Assembly: GCF_030271535.1 (NCBI RefSeq)
Contig: NZ_JASCXJ010000001.1
Coordinates: 310,001-374,000, forward strand
Length of the DNA stretch: 64,000 nt
From: Nocardiopsis sp. ATB16-24
GTDB taxonomy: Bacteria; Actinomycetota; Actinomycetes; Streptosporangiales; Streptosporangiaceae
Direction: 5' to 3'
The notes under the pieces: generated by a model
What the model saw: the letters and a program-made list of their open reading frames with translations, nothing else
What the model was told of the DNA's origin: nothing
Databases searched by the model: none
In this document: positions 51,383 to 60,836 of the stretch, one piece after another
How the letters are laid out: every line of letters begins with the position of its first letter
Position numbering within the stretch: position 1 is the first letter of the stretch
Translations under genes and position numbers: made by a program

Positions 51383-52189
51383 TCAGCGTGACGCGGACAC
51401 CCGTGCCCTTCGCAGGAGGCCCTGGCCGCGACGACGGTCGCGGGTGCGCAGGCCATAGATCGCGGCGGCCACGGCGACCGCCGCCAGGAACCAGACCGGC
51501 CCCAGGAGCAGGTAGGTGAGGGGAACGGTGTCCTGGAACCCCGCGGCCACGCCGGCCTGCATGGTCCCGTAGGTGGGCAGGTACCGCACGATGTCACTGT
51601 CGGCGGTGGGATTGGCGACAGGGTTTTGGAGACCCATGTCGATGATGGAGAGCATGATGATGCAGAACATCCCCTCCAGTTCCCCCCTCAGCAGGGCGGC
51701 CAGCATCACGCCGATCCCGCCGAAGGCCAGCGCGGCGCCCGCGAGCGCGGCCCACAGCATCACCGGCTGCTCGGGTACCCAGTAGAGGCAGATCACCGCC
51801 ACCGCATAGGCGCTGATGAGCAGGGAGGCCGTGGTCAACGCGGTGAGCTTGGCCGCCAGCAGGTACGGGCGAGGGTAGCCCGCCGTGGCGAGGCGCTCGT
51901 CGAACTCGAAGGAGCGGTAGGTGACGATGAACATCATGAACCCCACGATCAGCGTCACCGCGTTGACGGCGCCGGAGATCTTGCTGACGTGGTTGCCGTG
52001 CACGACGACCGTCTCCCCGGTGGCCCGCAGGAAATAGCCCACCTCGGCGTCGGCGATGACCAGGTAGACCAAGGTGATCCAGGTGGGGACGAAGAACACC
52101 ACCAGTGCCAGGGCCAGGCGATTGCGCAGATGCTCCAACAGTGCGAAGCGCGCGGCGGTGACGTAGCGGGTCCATGCTCGGCGCGTCAT
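51383..52189 (-). CDS. ABC-2-type transporter permease
   Basis: The 268-residue protein has six hydrophobic segments (ALALVVFFVPTWITLVYLVI; NAVTLIVGFMMFIVTY; LLISAYAVAVICLYWV; LWAALAGAALAFGGIGVMLA; MFCIIMLSIIDMGLQ; LLLGPVWFLAAVAVAAAIYG), as in ABC-2 permeases. Its ATG overlaps the stop of the ATPase gene (ATGA), so the two form one exporter. Together with the lipocalin/prenyl-synthase gene upstream it may handle an isoprenoid or lipid-like product. Confidence 0.85.
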   Translation of the reverse strand: MTRRAWTRYVTAARFALLEHLRNRLALALVVFFVPTWITLVYLVIADAEVGYFLRATGETVVVHGNHVSKISGAVNAVTLIVGFMMFIVTYRSFEFDERLATAGYPRPYLLAAKLTALTTASLLISAYAVAVICLYWVPEQPVMLWAALAGAALAFGGIGVMLAALLRGELEGMFCIIMLSIIDMGLQNPVANPTADSDIVRYLPTYGTMQAGVAAGFQDTVPLTYLLLGPVWFLAAVAVAAAIYGLRTRDRRRGQGLLRRARVSASR

Positions 52190-52848
52190 CGTCCCCCCTC
52201 CGCGGTGGCCGGTGCGGTGGCCGCGATCGACAGCTCGGTCAGTCGACCGTCCCGGAGCCGCCACATCCGGTCGAAGCGTACGGTGTCGAAGGCGATGTGC
52301 GAGACGACCAGGACGGAGCGACCGCGCTCGCGCAGTTCGGCCGCCAATTTCCAGAAACGCTCGTAGGTGTCCCAGTCGAAGCCCTGGTAGGGCTCGTCCA
52401 ACAACAGCAGGGGCGGGTCGTGCATCAACGCCAGCGTGAGGTTGAGTTTTTGCCGTGTACCTCCGCTGAGCGTGGCGACCCGGTGGTCCCGGTAGTCCGC
52501 GAAGTCGAGGATCTCCAGCAGTTCGTGGGCGCGACGCAGATGACGCAGGCCGTAAGCGACCTGGAAGAAGCGCAGATGCTGGACGACGGTGAAGGCCGGG
52601 TTGAGCACGGGATGCTGCGGGCAGTAGCCCAGCCCGGCCGGGTGGTCCACCCGGCCACGGTCGGGGGAGAGTCTGCCCGCCAGGATCCGCAGCAGTGTGG
52701 TCTTACCGGAGCCGTTCTCGCCCACCAGGCCTGCCAGGCAGGCTTGGGGCAGGGCTAGTCCGACATCGCGCAATACGCGGTGCCGCCCGTAGGACTTGTG
52801 CAGGCCGGTGACCCTCAGCGGGATGTCGGTGGGGGTGGGATCGTTCAC
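52186..52848 (-). CDS. ABC transporter ATP-binding protein
   Basis: The 220-residue ATPase has Walker A GENGSGKTT, Q-loop YCPQHP, signature TLSGGTRQKL, Walker B LLLLDEPYQGFD and switch histidine VSHIA. The signature with GGTRQK resembles export-type (ABC-2) systems. The GTG at 52848 is preceded only by a GAGAG tract. An ATG at 52938 would add 30 residues that overlap the end of the prenyl synthetase gene, so I prefer the GTG. The gene is translationally coupled to the permease. Confidence 0.88.
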   Translation of the reverse strand: MNDPTPTDIPLRVTGLHKSYGRHRVLRDVGLALPQACLAGLVGENGSGKTTLLRILAGRLSPDRGRVDHPAGLGYCPQHPVLNPAFTVVQHLRFFQVAYGLRHLRRAHELLEILDFADYRDHRVATLSGGTRQKLNLTLALMHDPPLLLLDEPYQGFDWDTYERFWKLAAELRERGRSVLVVSHIAFDTVRFDRMWRLRDGRLTELSIAATAPATAEGGR

Positions 52849-52924
52849 TGTCGTTCTCTCTCGGGGGTGTCCGCCGCATAGCGAGGGCTCCGAACACGCG
52901 GCGAGTCGATCGGGTCCGGAGGGG

Positions 52925-54145
52925 CTACTCGCGTTCACGGTGGACCGCGTAGGCGCCCAAGGCGCGCATCATGATGGAGGCCCACGTGCAGGGGAGCAGG
53001 TCGTGGAGGGGTTTCCACGCCTGGTCGACACGGCTTCGGGACTCCTCGACACAGGCGGCGACGGCGCCGCAGGCCTCCAGCTTCGTGGCCGCCGCGGCGA
53101 TGGCCGCCTCGTCGGCCTCACCGTCACGGACGGTGTGCCAGAGGTCGGTGATCTCGTGGGACGGCAGAAGGGCGACGGCGTGCGCCAGTGGCATGGTGAC
53201 CTTGCCCGCGCGCAGGTCCTCGGCCATGTGCTTGGTGGCGTCGCGTCCACCGTCGCCGTCGGGGGCGCTGAGCCCGCGCAGGTCCGCGACGTCGTCGGAG
53301 ATCTGGAAGGCCAGGCCCACCTCCTCGAAGTAGTCCCCCACCGCTTGGATCCGGTCGTCGCGGGCGCCGGCGATCAGGGCGCCGACCTCGGCGACTCCCC
53401 GTGCCGGTAGAGCGGTCTTCAACCGGTGGGCGGTGCGCACCCGACGCAGCAGGATCTCGGCGTCCCCTGTCCGCACCGCGGTGTCCATGGCCGCTCGGTG
53501 CCCGGCGAGGTCGATCGCCTGGCCTCCGTGGCCCGCTCGCAGCACCCGCAGGTAGACCTCGTAGATCCGTAGCCGCAGGGCGGCGTCATCGGGCAGCACC
53601 TCGCGCAGGACGCGGTCCATCGCGAAGTAGGCCGCGGTGCCGGCGTTGATGGCGATGTCCTCACCGAAGACGAGGTGCGCGGCGGGACGCCCCCGTCGTA
53701 GCGGTGAGCGGTCTTCGACGTCGTCGACGATCAGGTTGCCCGTGTTCAGCAATTCGAGGGCGCCCAGCAGGGGCCGGTAGAGCTCGCTGTCGCCCCCGAA
53801 CAGTTCGATGACCGCGGCCAGGAGGTAAGAGCGCCACCCCTTGCCCAGGCCCGCCGTGCTGTGGCGGATCGGTACCACGAGGCTGGCGTGCAGGTCCTGA
53901 AGGACCGCCTCGTCGAGGCGCTCGGGACGGTCCTCGGTACCGGCGAGGGCGACCAGCGCGCGCCTGTTGGGGGATGGAGGGTAGAGCCGGTCGACCTCGG
54001 CGTGGACGACCGTGCTGACCTTCGTGACGTGCTGCTCGAAATCCTTCAACCGGTCGACGGGAAGGACCTCCCACAGGCCCCCGCCCCGCACCGGAGCCTC
54101 CCCCATCGTCCCGGTCACGTCGACCTGCGCCTCCAGCATGCCCAT
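52925..54145 (-). CDS. Polyprenyl synthetase half of a frameshifted fusion gene
   Basis: From about residue 60 this is a trans-isoprenyl diphosphate synthase: first aspartate-rich motif IVDDVEDRSPLRRGRPA, GQAIDLAGHR, second aspartate-rich motif FQISDDVADLRG. It should elongate allylic diphosphates with IPP. The first 30 residues (MLEAQVDVTGTMGEAPVRGG) are not prenyl synthase but the end of an AttH/CrtC lipocalin-like domain, whose main part lies upstream in another frame. The break is at seven C (54175-54181). ATG 54145 is the first in-frame ATG after the break. If one C is removed, both halves form one protein. Confidence 0.82.
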   Translation of the reverse strand: MGMLEAQVDVTGTMGEAPVRGGGLWEVLPVDRLKDFEQHVTKVSTVVHAEVDRLYPPSPNRRALVALAGTEDRPERLDEAVLQDLHASLVVPIRHSTAGLGKGWRSYLLAAVIELFGGDSELYRPLLGALELLNTGNLIVDDVEDRSPLRRGRPAAHLVFGEDIAINAGTAAYFAMDRVLREVLPDDAALRLRIYEVYLRVLRAGHGGQAIDLAGHRAAMDTAVRTGDAEILLRRVRTAHRLKTALPARGVAEVGALIAGARDDRIQAVGDYFEEVGLAFQISDDVADLRGLSAPDGDGGRDATKHMAEDLRAGKVTMPLAHAVALLPSHEITDLWHTVRDGEADEAAIAAAATKLEACGAVAACVEESRSRVDQAWKPLHDLLPCTWASIMMRALGAYAVHRERE

Positions 54146-54181
54146 GGGGGCCAGCGCGGAGCGCGCCTCTTGGCGGGGGGG

Positions 54182-55238
54182 ACCAGGCCGCGACGTGCAA
54201 CCGTAGCCCGAGTCGGGGGATCTCGATGTCGCAGCCCGTGGCATAGGTGTTGAGTGTGGACAGGGAGGTCCATGTCCGCGAGGGACGCAGGGTCGCGGGA
54301 GCCTCCATCCGTCGACCGGCCGGCGAGCACAGCATGGCGACGCCGGTATGGGTGGTCGTGTTCTCCTTTCCCGCTCCGTTCCGACCCACGCAGTGGGCGG
54401 CGACCTCCCATCCGTTGTCCAGGTGCGCGCGCAACCGCCACCGGGTGACGCCCGTGTCGGCCCGGTCGTCCCAGGAGACGGACCAGGGGTCGTCGAAGGA
54501 GTGCTCGAACCAGCCCGTTCCCGTCACACCTTTGTGTCGGTCACCGTCGCGCAGCGTGCCCTCGACATCGAGCCGTGGGACGCGGTGGGTGGCCGTCCAC
54601 CCGACCTCGGTGCCGTGTCCCGGAGCACCGGCGATCTGCGGCGAGCCCTTCTCCCGGGGGACGATGCGCAGCCGGAAACCGGTGTGCTCCCCATCGGCCT
54701 CGACCACGAGGGCTCCGGCCCCGTCCTCGCGCAGCCGCGCGACGCCGCCCCAGTCCAGGTCGAGCCCGTCGGGTCCCTGCCGTGCGGGTCCCGGAAGCAT
54801 ACGGTCGGGCCGGAGCAGGCGGCCCTGGGAGAGCTCCTCCAAAAGAGCCTGGCGGATACGGGGGTCCATCATCCGGTCGGATCGTGTCAGGGAGCCGAGG
54901 AGATCCACCCATCCCTGGTCCAGCCAGGACTCCGATCGTGTTCTCCGACCCCGGCGATCGCTCAGGTGCCACACCACCGCATGGGATCCGATCGGTTCAC
55001 CGATCGCGGAGGGAGTGCCATGACGCGCGAAGGACACCACGAGCCCGAGATCGGAGGCGCCGTCGTCGAGGTGGGCGGTGAACCACCACCGCTCCATGCC
55101 GGAGCCGTGCCATGACGGGCCGTGTGCGCCTCCGGTCGCCGCGTCCACGGGCAGCGGCCGTTCGGCACGCCACCACGCGTTCCCTCCGTGAGGACCCGCC
55201 CGCCCCACCGGCTCTCGCGCTCCACCCGGTTCTCCCAT
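54182..55238 (-). pseudogene. AttH/CrtC lipocalin-like half of the same frameshifted gene
   Basis: Starting at ATG 55238 (GGGAGAGAC upstream), about 350 residues show the AttH/CrtC hydroxyneurosporene-synthase-like pattern: WWFTAHLDDGASDLGLVVSF, GTGWFEHSFDDPWSVSWDD, WRLRAHLDNGWEVA, CDIEIPRLGLRLHVAAWSP. The family's closing motif (YWEG-V-VTGT-G-PVxGxG) is missing in this frame but occurs immediately in the next frame, fused to polyprenyl synthetase. The reading frame therefore shifts at the C7 run; past it this frame continues as noise to 53661. CrtC-type proteins hydrate carotenoids or bind lipids. Confidence 0.75.
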
Positions 55239-55462
55239 GTCTCTCCCGCCCACCGCTCTTGCCGCACCGCACACCACGACGCACACGGAAAGTACATGAG
55301 CTTTCACTAAGAGAGATAATCAATGGTGCCTGAAGCGCCCGTTTCCACCCCGGATCGTGCCCCGCTTCCAAATTCCGTCCGCGTTCGAACGGCCCGGGGG
55401 CACGCGCCGGCGGAGCCCGACGCACGCCCCTTTCCACCTCGGTCCACCGATCACCAAAGACG

Positions 55463-57010
55463 TCAGACCACCGTGAAGGCCGCGCGGGCGAAGCGCGGAT
55501 CGGCCTCGGCGGTGGCCTTCGCCCCCGCCAGCGGGCCCGGGACCACCCGGACCACGGGCGCCTGGTCACGGGACCAGGCCTGCTGCGGCAGTCGCCGCAG
55601 CGTCTCGGTCACGTCGAAGGAGAACTCCGTGCCGTCGAGGTGCGCTCCATGACCACCGACGTTCTCGAAGAACACCAGATGCCCCACGAAGGCCGGCCCC
55701 GCGGGGTCGGTGTCGGACTCGTCCCCTCCGAGAAAGACGAGGAAGGCGGCACACGGCGCCGCGTCGGCGCGCACCCCCTCGAAGGTGAGCACGACCCGCT
55801 CAGCGGACTCCATCGCGCCCGCGATGGTGTCCGCGACGCCCACCTCACCGCCGAGTGAGAAGGTGAGCGGCTCCGTGCGCAGATGCGTCACGTCGTCGGT
55901 GACCGTGAACGTGGTCGCGGGCGTCGACGGCGGCGCCTCCGCCAGCAGGAAGGCCGACCGCGCCTCACCGGTGCCCATGCCGTCGGTCAGGGACTCGTAC
56001 TCGTAGGCGTCCTCGGGGAAGTCGAAGAGCGGGCCCTCCAGGACGTGGGGTTCGCCGTTGACGTCACGCAACAGGAAGGGCAGATCGGGTTCCTCGGGGT
56101 CGTGCTTGGGTCGCGCCTGGGGCCACACCCGGTCGTCGGGGACCTGGTGCCCGTTCAGCCAGGCCTCCCAGAAGCGGTCGATGTTGGCGTGGTGCAGCCA
56201 GAACACCGGATCACCGGCCGCCGTCGGCACCGAGCCCATCAGGCCGCTGATGTTGCTGTGCACCAGCCCGTGCGGGAAGCGCTCCAGCACCTGTGAGAAG
56301 CCGGCTCGCTCGGTTCCCCCGTTCCGCGGCGGCCAGAAGGACTCCTCCCGCATCGCGGCGCTCGGATCGACCTGGTCGAAGGCCATGGGGTCCTCCCCCA
56401 GGCAGCGGCCGTCCATGCTCACGGGCAGGTACAGCGGGTTGTCCTCTTCCTCCCCACTTCGGGGATCGCGGATCCTGTCCTGCCGGAAGGGCAGCGGAAT
56501 CCTGCGCCACTCCTCCGAAGCCGCCGGATCCCCATCGGGGGCCAGGTGCGCGTAGTTCCAGTACGGCAACGCCCAGTCGGCCATGTCCTCCTGCCCCAGT
56601 TCGGTGACGATGACGTCGCGCACGATGCGTTCGAAGTGGTACAGGTACCAGCGGTGCCAGGGCAGGAAGTACTCGTTCCTGTGCGGGCACTGGCCCCACT
56701 CGGGGGGATCCCCCTCCTCGCGCCGGGGCCTGCCGTGCGTGTACCACTGGAACTCCCAGGAGTTCGGCTCGGTCCGTGGTCGCTCCTTCATCCAGCCGAC
56801 GGCCTTGGCGTACCAGTACAGCTCCGGCGCCCAGGCCCCCGTGTCGGCGTCGAACAACCCGGCCACGTCCTTGCGCACGAACCGGCTCCGTGGCGGCGGC
56901 TCGACGCCCTCCTTCCGCCATGGCGCGGCGGCCACGGCCGTCCGGGGCAGCCCCCCGGCGAGGGCGAGGACTCCCGTTCCCGCGAGCAGGGAGCGCCGGG
57001 ACACGTTCAT
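55463..57010 (-). CDS. Tat-exported tyrosinase/polyphenol oxidase with C-terminal shielding domain
   Basis: The 515-residue protein begins with a twin-arginine signal (SRRSLLAGTGVLALAGGL). The type-3 copper centre is clear: CuA ligands in WYTHGR, CPHRNEYFLPWHRWYLYHFE, and CuB ligands in GLVHSNISG and DPVFWLHHANIDRFWEAW. It then has a roughly 200-residue C-terminal domain with strands like FLVFLGGDESDTD and HLVFFENVGGHG. This layout resembles plant-type polyphenol oxidases, whose C-terminal domain covers the active site, rather than the short Streptomyces MelC2. No melC1-like caddie gene is adjacent; the built-in domain and Tat export may replace it. Confidence 0.9.
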   Translation of the reverse strand: MNVSRRSLLAGTGVLALAGGLPRTAVAAAPWRKEGVEPPPRSRFVRKDVAGLFDADTGAWAPELYWYAKAVGWMKERPRTEPNSWEFQWYTHGRPRREEGDPPEWGQCPHRNEYFLPWHRWYLYHFERIVRDVIVTELGQEDMADWALPYWNYAHLAPDGDPAASEEWRRIPLPFRQDRIRDPRSGEEEDNPLYLPVSMDGRCLGEDPMAFDQVDPSAAMREESFWPPRNGGTERAGFSQVLERFPHGLVHSNISGLMGSVPTAAGDPVFWLHHANIDRFWEAWLNGHQVPDDRVWPQARPKHDPEEPDLPFLLRDVNGEPHVLEGPLFDFPEDAYEYESLTDGMGTGEARSAFLLAEAPPSTPATTFTVTDDVTHLRTEPLTFSLGGEVGVADTIAGAMESAERVVLTFEGVRADAAPCAAFLVFLGGDESDTDPAGPAFVGHLVFFENVGGHGAHLDGTEFSFDVTETLRRLPQQAWSRDQAPVVRVVPGPLAGAKATAEADPRFARAAFTVV

Positions 57011-57488
57011 GTGCTTCCTCCAGGACGGTCGTGGTGGCGCGGACGATCCGCACGGGCGATGGCCGACGATTCCGGCACCTTCGGAGCGGGGCGGCGGAAC
57101 GGCCGCTCGGGACCGGCGGTGGCGGAGAAGGCGGGCGACCGGGCGGGCCCGGCCTCGAAGAGCGACCGAGCGGCCGGTCCGGTTCCTCGCGCACGGACGT
57201 CGCTTTTCGTGTCGGCGATGTCACCCTAAGGGTTGGGATGGCGGATTCCCTGGGAAAACCACCGGAGTACGAGCGGGTTGGACGAGGTTTGACCCACCCG
57301 GGGACACGACCACGAGGGACGGTGAACGCACCGACTCCCGCCACGGCGGGGAGGCACGCCCGAGTGAGTCGTCCCCTCGACAGGGCCGACCACCCGAGCC
57401 CGCCCCTTCCCACGCGCCGGGCGGACGAGCACGTGCCCCCGCGGCATTGCCACCGGGTTTCGACACCGGGCGCCTGTAGTTTCCCGGT
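57011..57488. other. Intergenic region between tyrosinase and NmrA-type genes
   Basis: About 480 bases between divergent starts. No gene is supported. A short palindrome ACCCTAAGGGT occurs at about 57223-57233 in the tyrosinase upstream region; no caddie-protein ORF was found. Confidence 0.45.
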
Positions 57489-58379
57489 ATGGCATACGAA
57501 CACGCCCCCGCCCAGATCGTCGTCACCACACCCACCGGACGCGTGGGTTCCCGGGTCGTGCGTCTGCTCCTCCAAGCGGGCGTACGTCCGACGCTCCTGT
57601 TGCGTGATCCCGGCAGGCTCGACACGGCCACGCGCGAGCGGGTCGACGTCGTCCAAGGCGACCAGGGGGACGTCGATGCCGTCCTGCGCGCCACACGGGA
57701 CGCCGACCGTCTCTTCTGGGTGAATCCGCCGCCTTCGGGAGACGATCCGATCGCCGACCACACCCGCATGGGCGCCAACGCCGCGCGAGCCGTCGAGGAG
57801 AACGGCATCGCGCACACCGTTTTCCTCAGCAGCGTGGGTGCGGAGAAGCGACACGGGGCCGGTGAGATCGACGGCCTGGCCCGGACCGAGGAGGCGCTGA
57901 ACGCCACCGGGGCCGACGTGTTGCACCTGCGTTGCGGTTACTTCTTCACCAACCTGCTCATGGACCTGGCCTCTTTGCGCTCCGGTGTCCTGCCCACGCC
58001 GTGGCCGCTCGACCACTCCATGCCCTGGGTCGACCCGCGCGACATCGGTGAGGTCGCGGCGGCGAGGCTCCTGGCGGGCGACTGGTCGGGCGTCCAGGTG
58101 CAGGCCGTGCACGGCCCCGAGGACCTGACCTTCTCGCAGGTGGCGGACGTCCTCGGCCGGGCGATGGAGCGGCGGGTGCGCGCCGAGCACATCCCCGTCG
58201 ACGACTTCCGCGCCACGTTGCGGGCCGCCGGGCTGGGCGAGGAGCGGATCGAGGGCCTTGTCGGGATGTCGGTCGGCTTGAGCGGGGACTTCGTTCCCGA
58301 GAACGAGCGCGACCTGCTCACGACCACGCCGACCACACTCGCCGCCTGGGCGCACGCCCATCTGCGCCCCCTGCCCTGA
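57489..58379 (+). CDS. NmrA/SDR-a5-like NAD(P)-binding protein
   Basis: The 296-residue atypical SDR starts with the NADP motif VVTTPTGRVGSRVVRLLLQ and has ADRLFWVNPPPSGDD, HTVFLSSVGAEK, YFFTNLLMDLASL and PWVDPRDIGEVAA. This pattern is that of NmrA/quinone-reductase-like (QOR2) sensors or reductases; a classical YxxxK is absent. It could reduce quinones, which would fit the neighbouring tyrosinase, but that link is speculative. Confidence 0.85.
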   Translation: MAYEHAPAQIVVTTPTGRVGSRVVRLLLQAGVRPTLLLRDPGRLDTATRERVDVVQGDQGDVDAVLRATRDADRLFWVNPPPSGDDPIADHTRMGANAARAVEENGIAHTVFLSSVGAEKRHGAGEIDGLARTEEALNATGADVLHLRCGYFFTNLLMDLASLRSGVLPTPWPLDHSMPWVDPRDIGEVAAARLLAGDWSGVQVQAVHGPEDLTFSQVADVLGRAMERRVRAEHIPVDDFRATLRAAGLGEERIEGLVGMSVGLSGDFVPENERDLLTTTPTTLAAWAHAHLRPLP

Positions 58380-58550
58380 GGCACACGCCCACCGCGCCCG
58401 GACGGGCGAGGAGGGCACCCCCCCGACCCGCCGCCCTGTCATCGTGATCCGGGTCCGGTCCACCGGACTGATCGGACCCGCCCCCGCACGAAGGAGGGAC
58501 CCCGTGAGAACGCGAGCCCGTACCACCGACACGTGGGAGGCGGTGCCGGC

Positions 58551-59651
58551 ATGACCGTGTTGGACGACCGGGCGCTCAACCGCGCCATGCTCGCACGGCA
58601 GTTGCTGCTCGAACCCGCGGACATGTCGGTCCCCGACGCCGTGGCGCACCTGTGCGGCCTCCAGGCGCAGGAACCGCAGGAACCGTTCGTCGGGCTCTGG
58701 TCACGGCTGCACACCTTCGCGCCGTCGGAGTTGTCGGGGCAGCTGATCGATCGGCGTGTGGTGCGCACCCACCTCATGCGCCGCACCGTGCACCTGCTCA
58801 CCGCCGAGGACGTCCTGGCCTGGCGGACCCGCTTCGACTCCATGCTGTTCCAACGGACTCTCGGGGTCCATCGAAGAGAGCTCCAGGACGTGGACCTCGA
58901 CGCACTCTCGTCCGCGGGCCTGGCCGTGATGTCCGACGGGCAGCCCCGCACCATGGCCGAACTCGTGCGGGCCGTCGCCGGCGACCCACCCGCTTCGAGG
59001 AGGCGGGCCTTGGCCGACATGCTGGTCCCCGCCCTGCTCCCCGTCGCACAGACACCTCCGCGCGGTCTGTGGCGCGCCAGGGGCGGGGTGCGCAACGTCC
59101 TGCTCTCCTCCTGGCTCGGCCGGGAGATCGCCCCGCCCGCTCCGGACGGCTCCGACCCGGTCGGCCGGACCCTCGTGCGGCGCTACCTCGCCGCGTACGG
59201 TCCTGCGACCTCGACCGACCTTCGGTCCTGGTGCGGTCTCTCCGGCCTGCCGGCCGCCGTGGCCGCGGTACGCGAAGAACTGGTCTCCTTCCGGGACGAA
59301 CGGGGCCGGGAGCTGCTGGACCTTCCCCGGGCGCCACGTCCCGACCCCGGCACTCCCGCCCCCGTGCGCTTCCTGCTCGCGTTCGACAACGCCGTCCTCG
59401 GCTACCACCACCGCGGCCGGATCGTCGACGACGCCCACCGTGGCCTCTCGGTCGCCGGTGAGCGCGTGGTGCTGGTCGACGGCCGTGTCGCCGCGACCTG
59501 GACGACCGAGTCCGACACCGTCGTGGTCGCTCCCTTGAGGCCGCTGTCGGAAAAGGAGCGTGTGGACGTGGTCGAGCAGGGTGAGCGGCTGGCGTCGTTC
59601 CTGTCCGAGGGGAACACCGACCGTGTACGGGTCGACGCCTCCCCGGGCTGA
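58551..59651 (+). CDS. Winged-helix DNA-binding domain protein (HTH_42/AlkX family)
   Basis: The 366-residue protein has the HTH_42 layout: NRAMLARQLLLEPADMSVPD, HLCGLQAQEPQEPFVGLWSR, RRVVRTHLMRRTVHLLTAED, RTLVRRYLAAYGPATSTDL and a C-terminal LLAFDNAVLGYHHRGRIVDD. The family is related to the YcaQ/AlkX DNA glycosylases that unhook crosslinks and includes self-resistance enzymes in antibiotic clusters, but many members have no known activity. ATG 58551 has GGGAGG upstream at rather long spacing; GTG 58533 is the alternative. Confidence 0.85.
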   Translation: MTVLDDRALNRAMLARQLLLEPADMSVPDAVAHLCGLQAQEPQEPFVGLWSRLHTFAPSELSGQLIDRRVVRTHLMRRTVHLLTAEDVLAWRTRFDSMLFQRTLGVHRRELQDVDLDALSSAGLAVMSDGQPRTMAELVRAVAGDPPASRRRALADMLVPALLPVAQTPPRGLWRARGGVRNVLLSSWLGREIAPPAPDGSDPVGRTLVRRYLAAYGPATSTDLRSWCGLSGLPAAVAAVREELVSFRDERGRELLDLPRAPRPDPGTPAPVRFLLAFDNAVLGYHHRGRIVDDAHRGLSVAGERVVLVDGRVAATWTTESDTVVVAPLRPLSEKERVDVVEQGERLASFLSEGNTDRVRVDASPG

Positions 59652-59656
59652 ACGGT

Positions 59657-59675
59657 GGCCCGCCACCGGCGGGCC
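59657..59675. terminator. Short hairpin between convergent genes
   Basis: GGCCCGCC-ACC-GGCGGGCC is an 8-bp perfect stem between the winged-helix gene and the aldo/keto reductase gene. Confidence 0.5.
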
Positions 59676-59684
59676 TGCCTCCGA

Positions 59685-60620
59685 TCAGGGGATACGGTGT
59701 CCGGCCGCGCGGGTGAGCTCGTACCATTCGGCGCGGGTCAGGGGCAGATCGGACCCCTGGGCCGCTCCGGTCACCCGTTCGGGGGTGGTGGTGCCCAGGA
59801 CGACCTGCATGCGAGCGGGGTGACGAGTGATCCACGCGGTGGCGATCGCGATGGGCGGCACGCCGTACTCCTCGGCGAGTCGGTCGATGACCGCGTTGAG
59901 TTCGGCGTACTTGGGCGAGCCGAGGAAGACGCCGTCGAAGAACCCCGCCTGGAACGGCGACCACGCCTGGACGGTGATGTCGTGGAGCCGGGCGTGGTCG
60001 AGCGCCCCACCCCCGTCGATGGTCGCCGACTGCGGTTCGCCGAGCATGTTCGAGGCCAGGCCCTGGGTGATGATCGGGGCGTGGGTGAGGGACAGCTGGA
60101 GCTGGTTCACCGCGATCGGCCGGCGCACGTACCTGCGCAGCAGGTCGATCTGGCGGGGCGTGTGGTTGGACACCCCGAACGCGCGCACCTTCCCGGCCGT
60201 GGCCAGGTCGTCGAACGCCCGGGCGACCTCCTCGGGTTCGACGAGGGCGTCGGGGCGGTGCAGCAGGAGGACGTCGACGCGGTCGGTGTCCAGGGCCCGC
60301 AACGACCCCTCGACGGACGCGACGATGTGCTGGTAGGAGTGGTCGAAGTAGGGGCCCTCGCCGACGATGCCCACCTTGGTCTGGATGGTGATCTCGTCAC
60401 GTTCGGCCGGGGTCAGGCGCATCGCCTCGGCGAAGCGCCGTTCGCACTCGTGCAGGGTCCGGCCGTAGATGTCGGCGTGGTCGACGAAGTCGACCCCGGC
60501 GTCCCGGGCGGAGCGCACCAGGGCGCGGATCTCGTCGTCGCTCTTGTCCGCGATGCGCATGAGGCCGAGCACGACGTTCGGGGCGGTGATGTCCGTCCCC
60601 GGCAGGGTGAACCTCTTCAT
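59685..60620 (-). CDS. Aldo/keto reductase
   Basis: The 311-residue TIM-barrel oxidoreductase has the tetrad region DHADIYGRT (Asp, Tyr), TKVGIV (Lys) and LLLHRPD (His), plus the cofactor-binding end VVLGTTTPERV. It matches the YdhF-like AKR subgroup (VLGLMRIADKSDDEI; NQLQLSLTHAPIITQG). It reduces carbonyls with NADPH; substrate is unknown. AAGGAG four bases before ATG 60620 decides against the earlier ATG at 60638. Confidence 0.9.
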   Translation of the reverse strand: MKRFTLPGTDITAPNVVLGLMRIADKSDDEIRALVRSARDAGVDFVDHADIYGRTLHECERRFAEAMRLTPAERDEITIQTKVGIVGEGPYFDHSYQHIVASVEGSLRALDTDRVDVLLLHRPDALVEPEEVARAFDDLATAGKVRAFGVSNHTPRQIDLLRRYVRRPIAVNQLQLSLTHAPIITQGLASNMLGEPQSATIDGGGALDHARLHDITVQAWSPFQAGFFDGVFLGSPKYAELNAVIDRLAEEYGVPPIAIATAWITRHPARMQVVLGTTTPERVTGAAQGSDLPLTRAEWYELTRAAGHRIP

Positions 60621-60836
60621 TGGACTCCTTGGGTTCATGGGCGTCTGGCCCTGGGATCGCGGTCGTCATGGGACCGGGGCGAAGGTCCGACGGAGGCGGG
60701 CGGTCTCGCGTATCGCGCCCTTCCTCGCGTGGGCCTTCCACGGGCGCGCCCTTCCCCTCTCCTCGGCCCACGACCCCCGTCACACAGGGGATCCATGTCC
60801 TAACATGTCACTCCACACCCCCGGAAAGGTACCTCC

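Noticed and set aside
50764..51597. Minus-strand ORFs across the tRNA cluster containing peptides such as DDGIRTRDPHLGK and GDTGFEPVTST
   Set aside because: These are the well-known spurious proteins produced by translating the antisense of tRNA genes.
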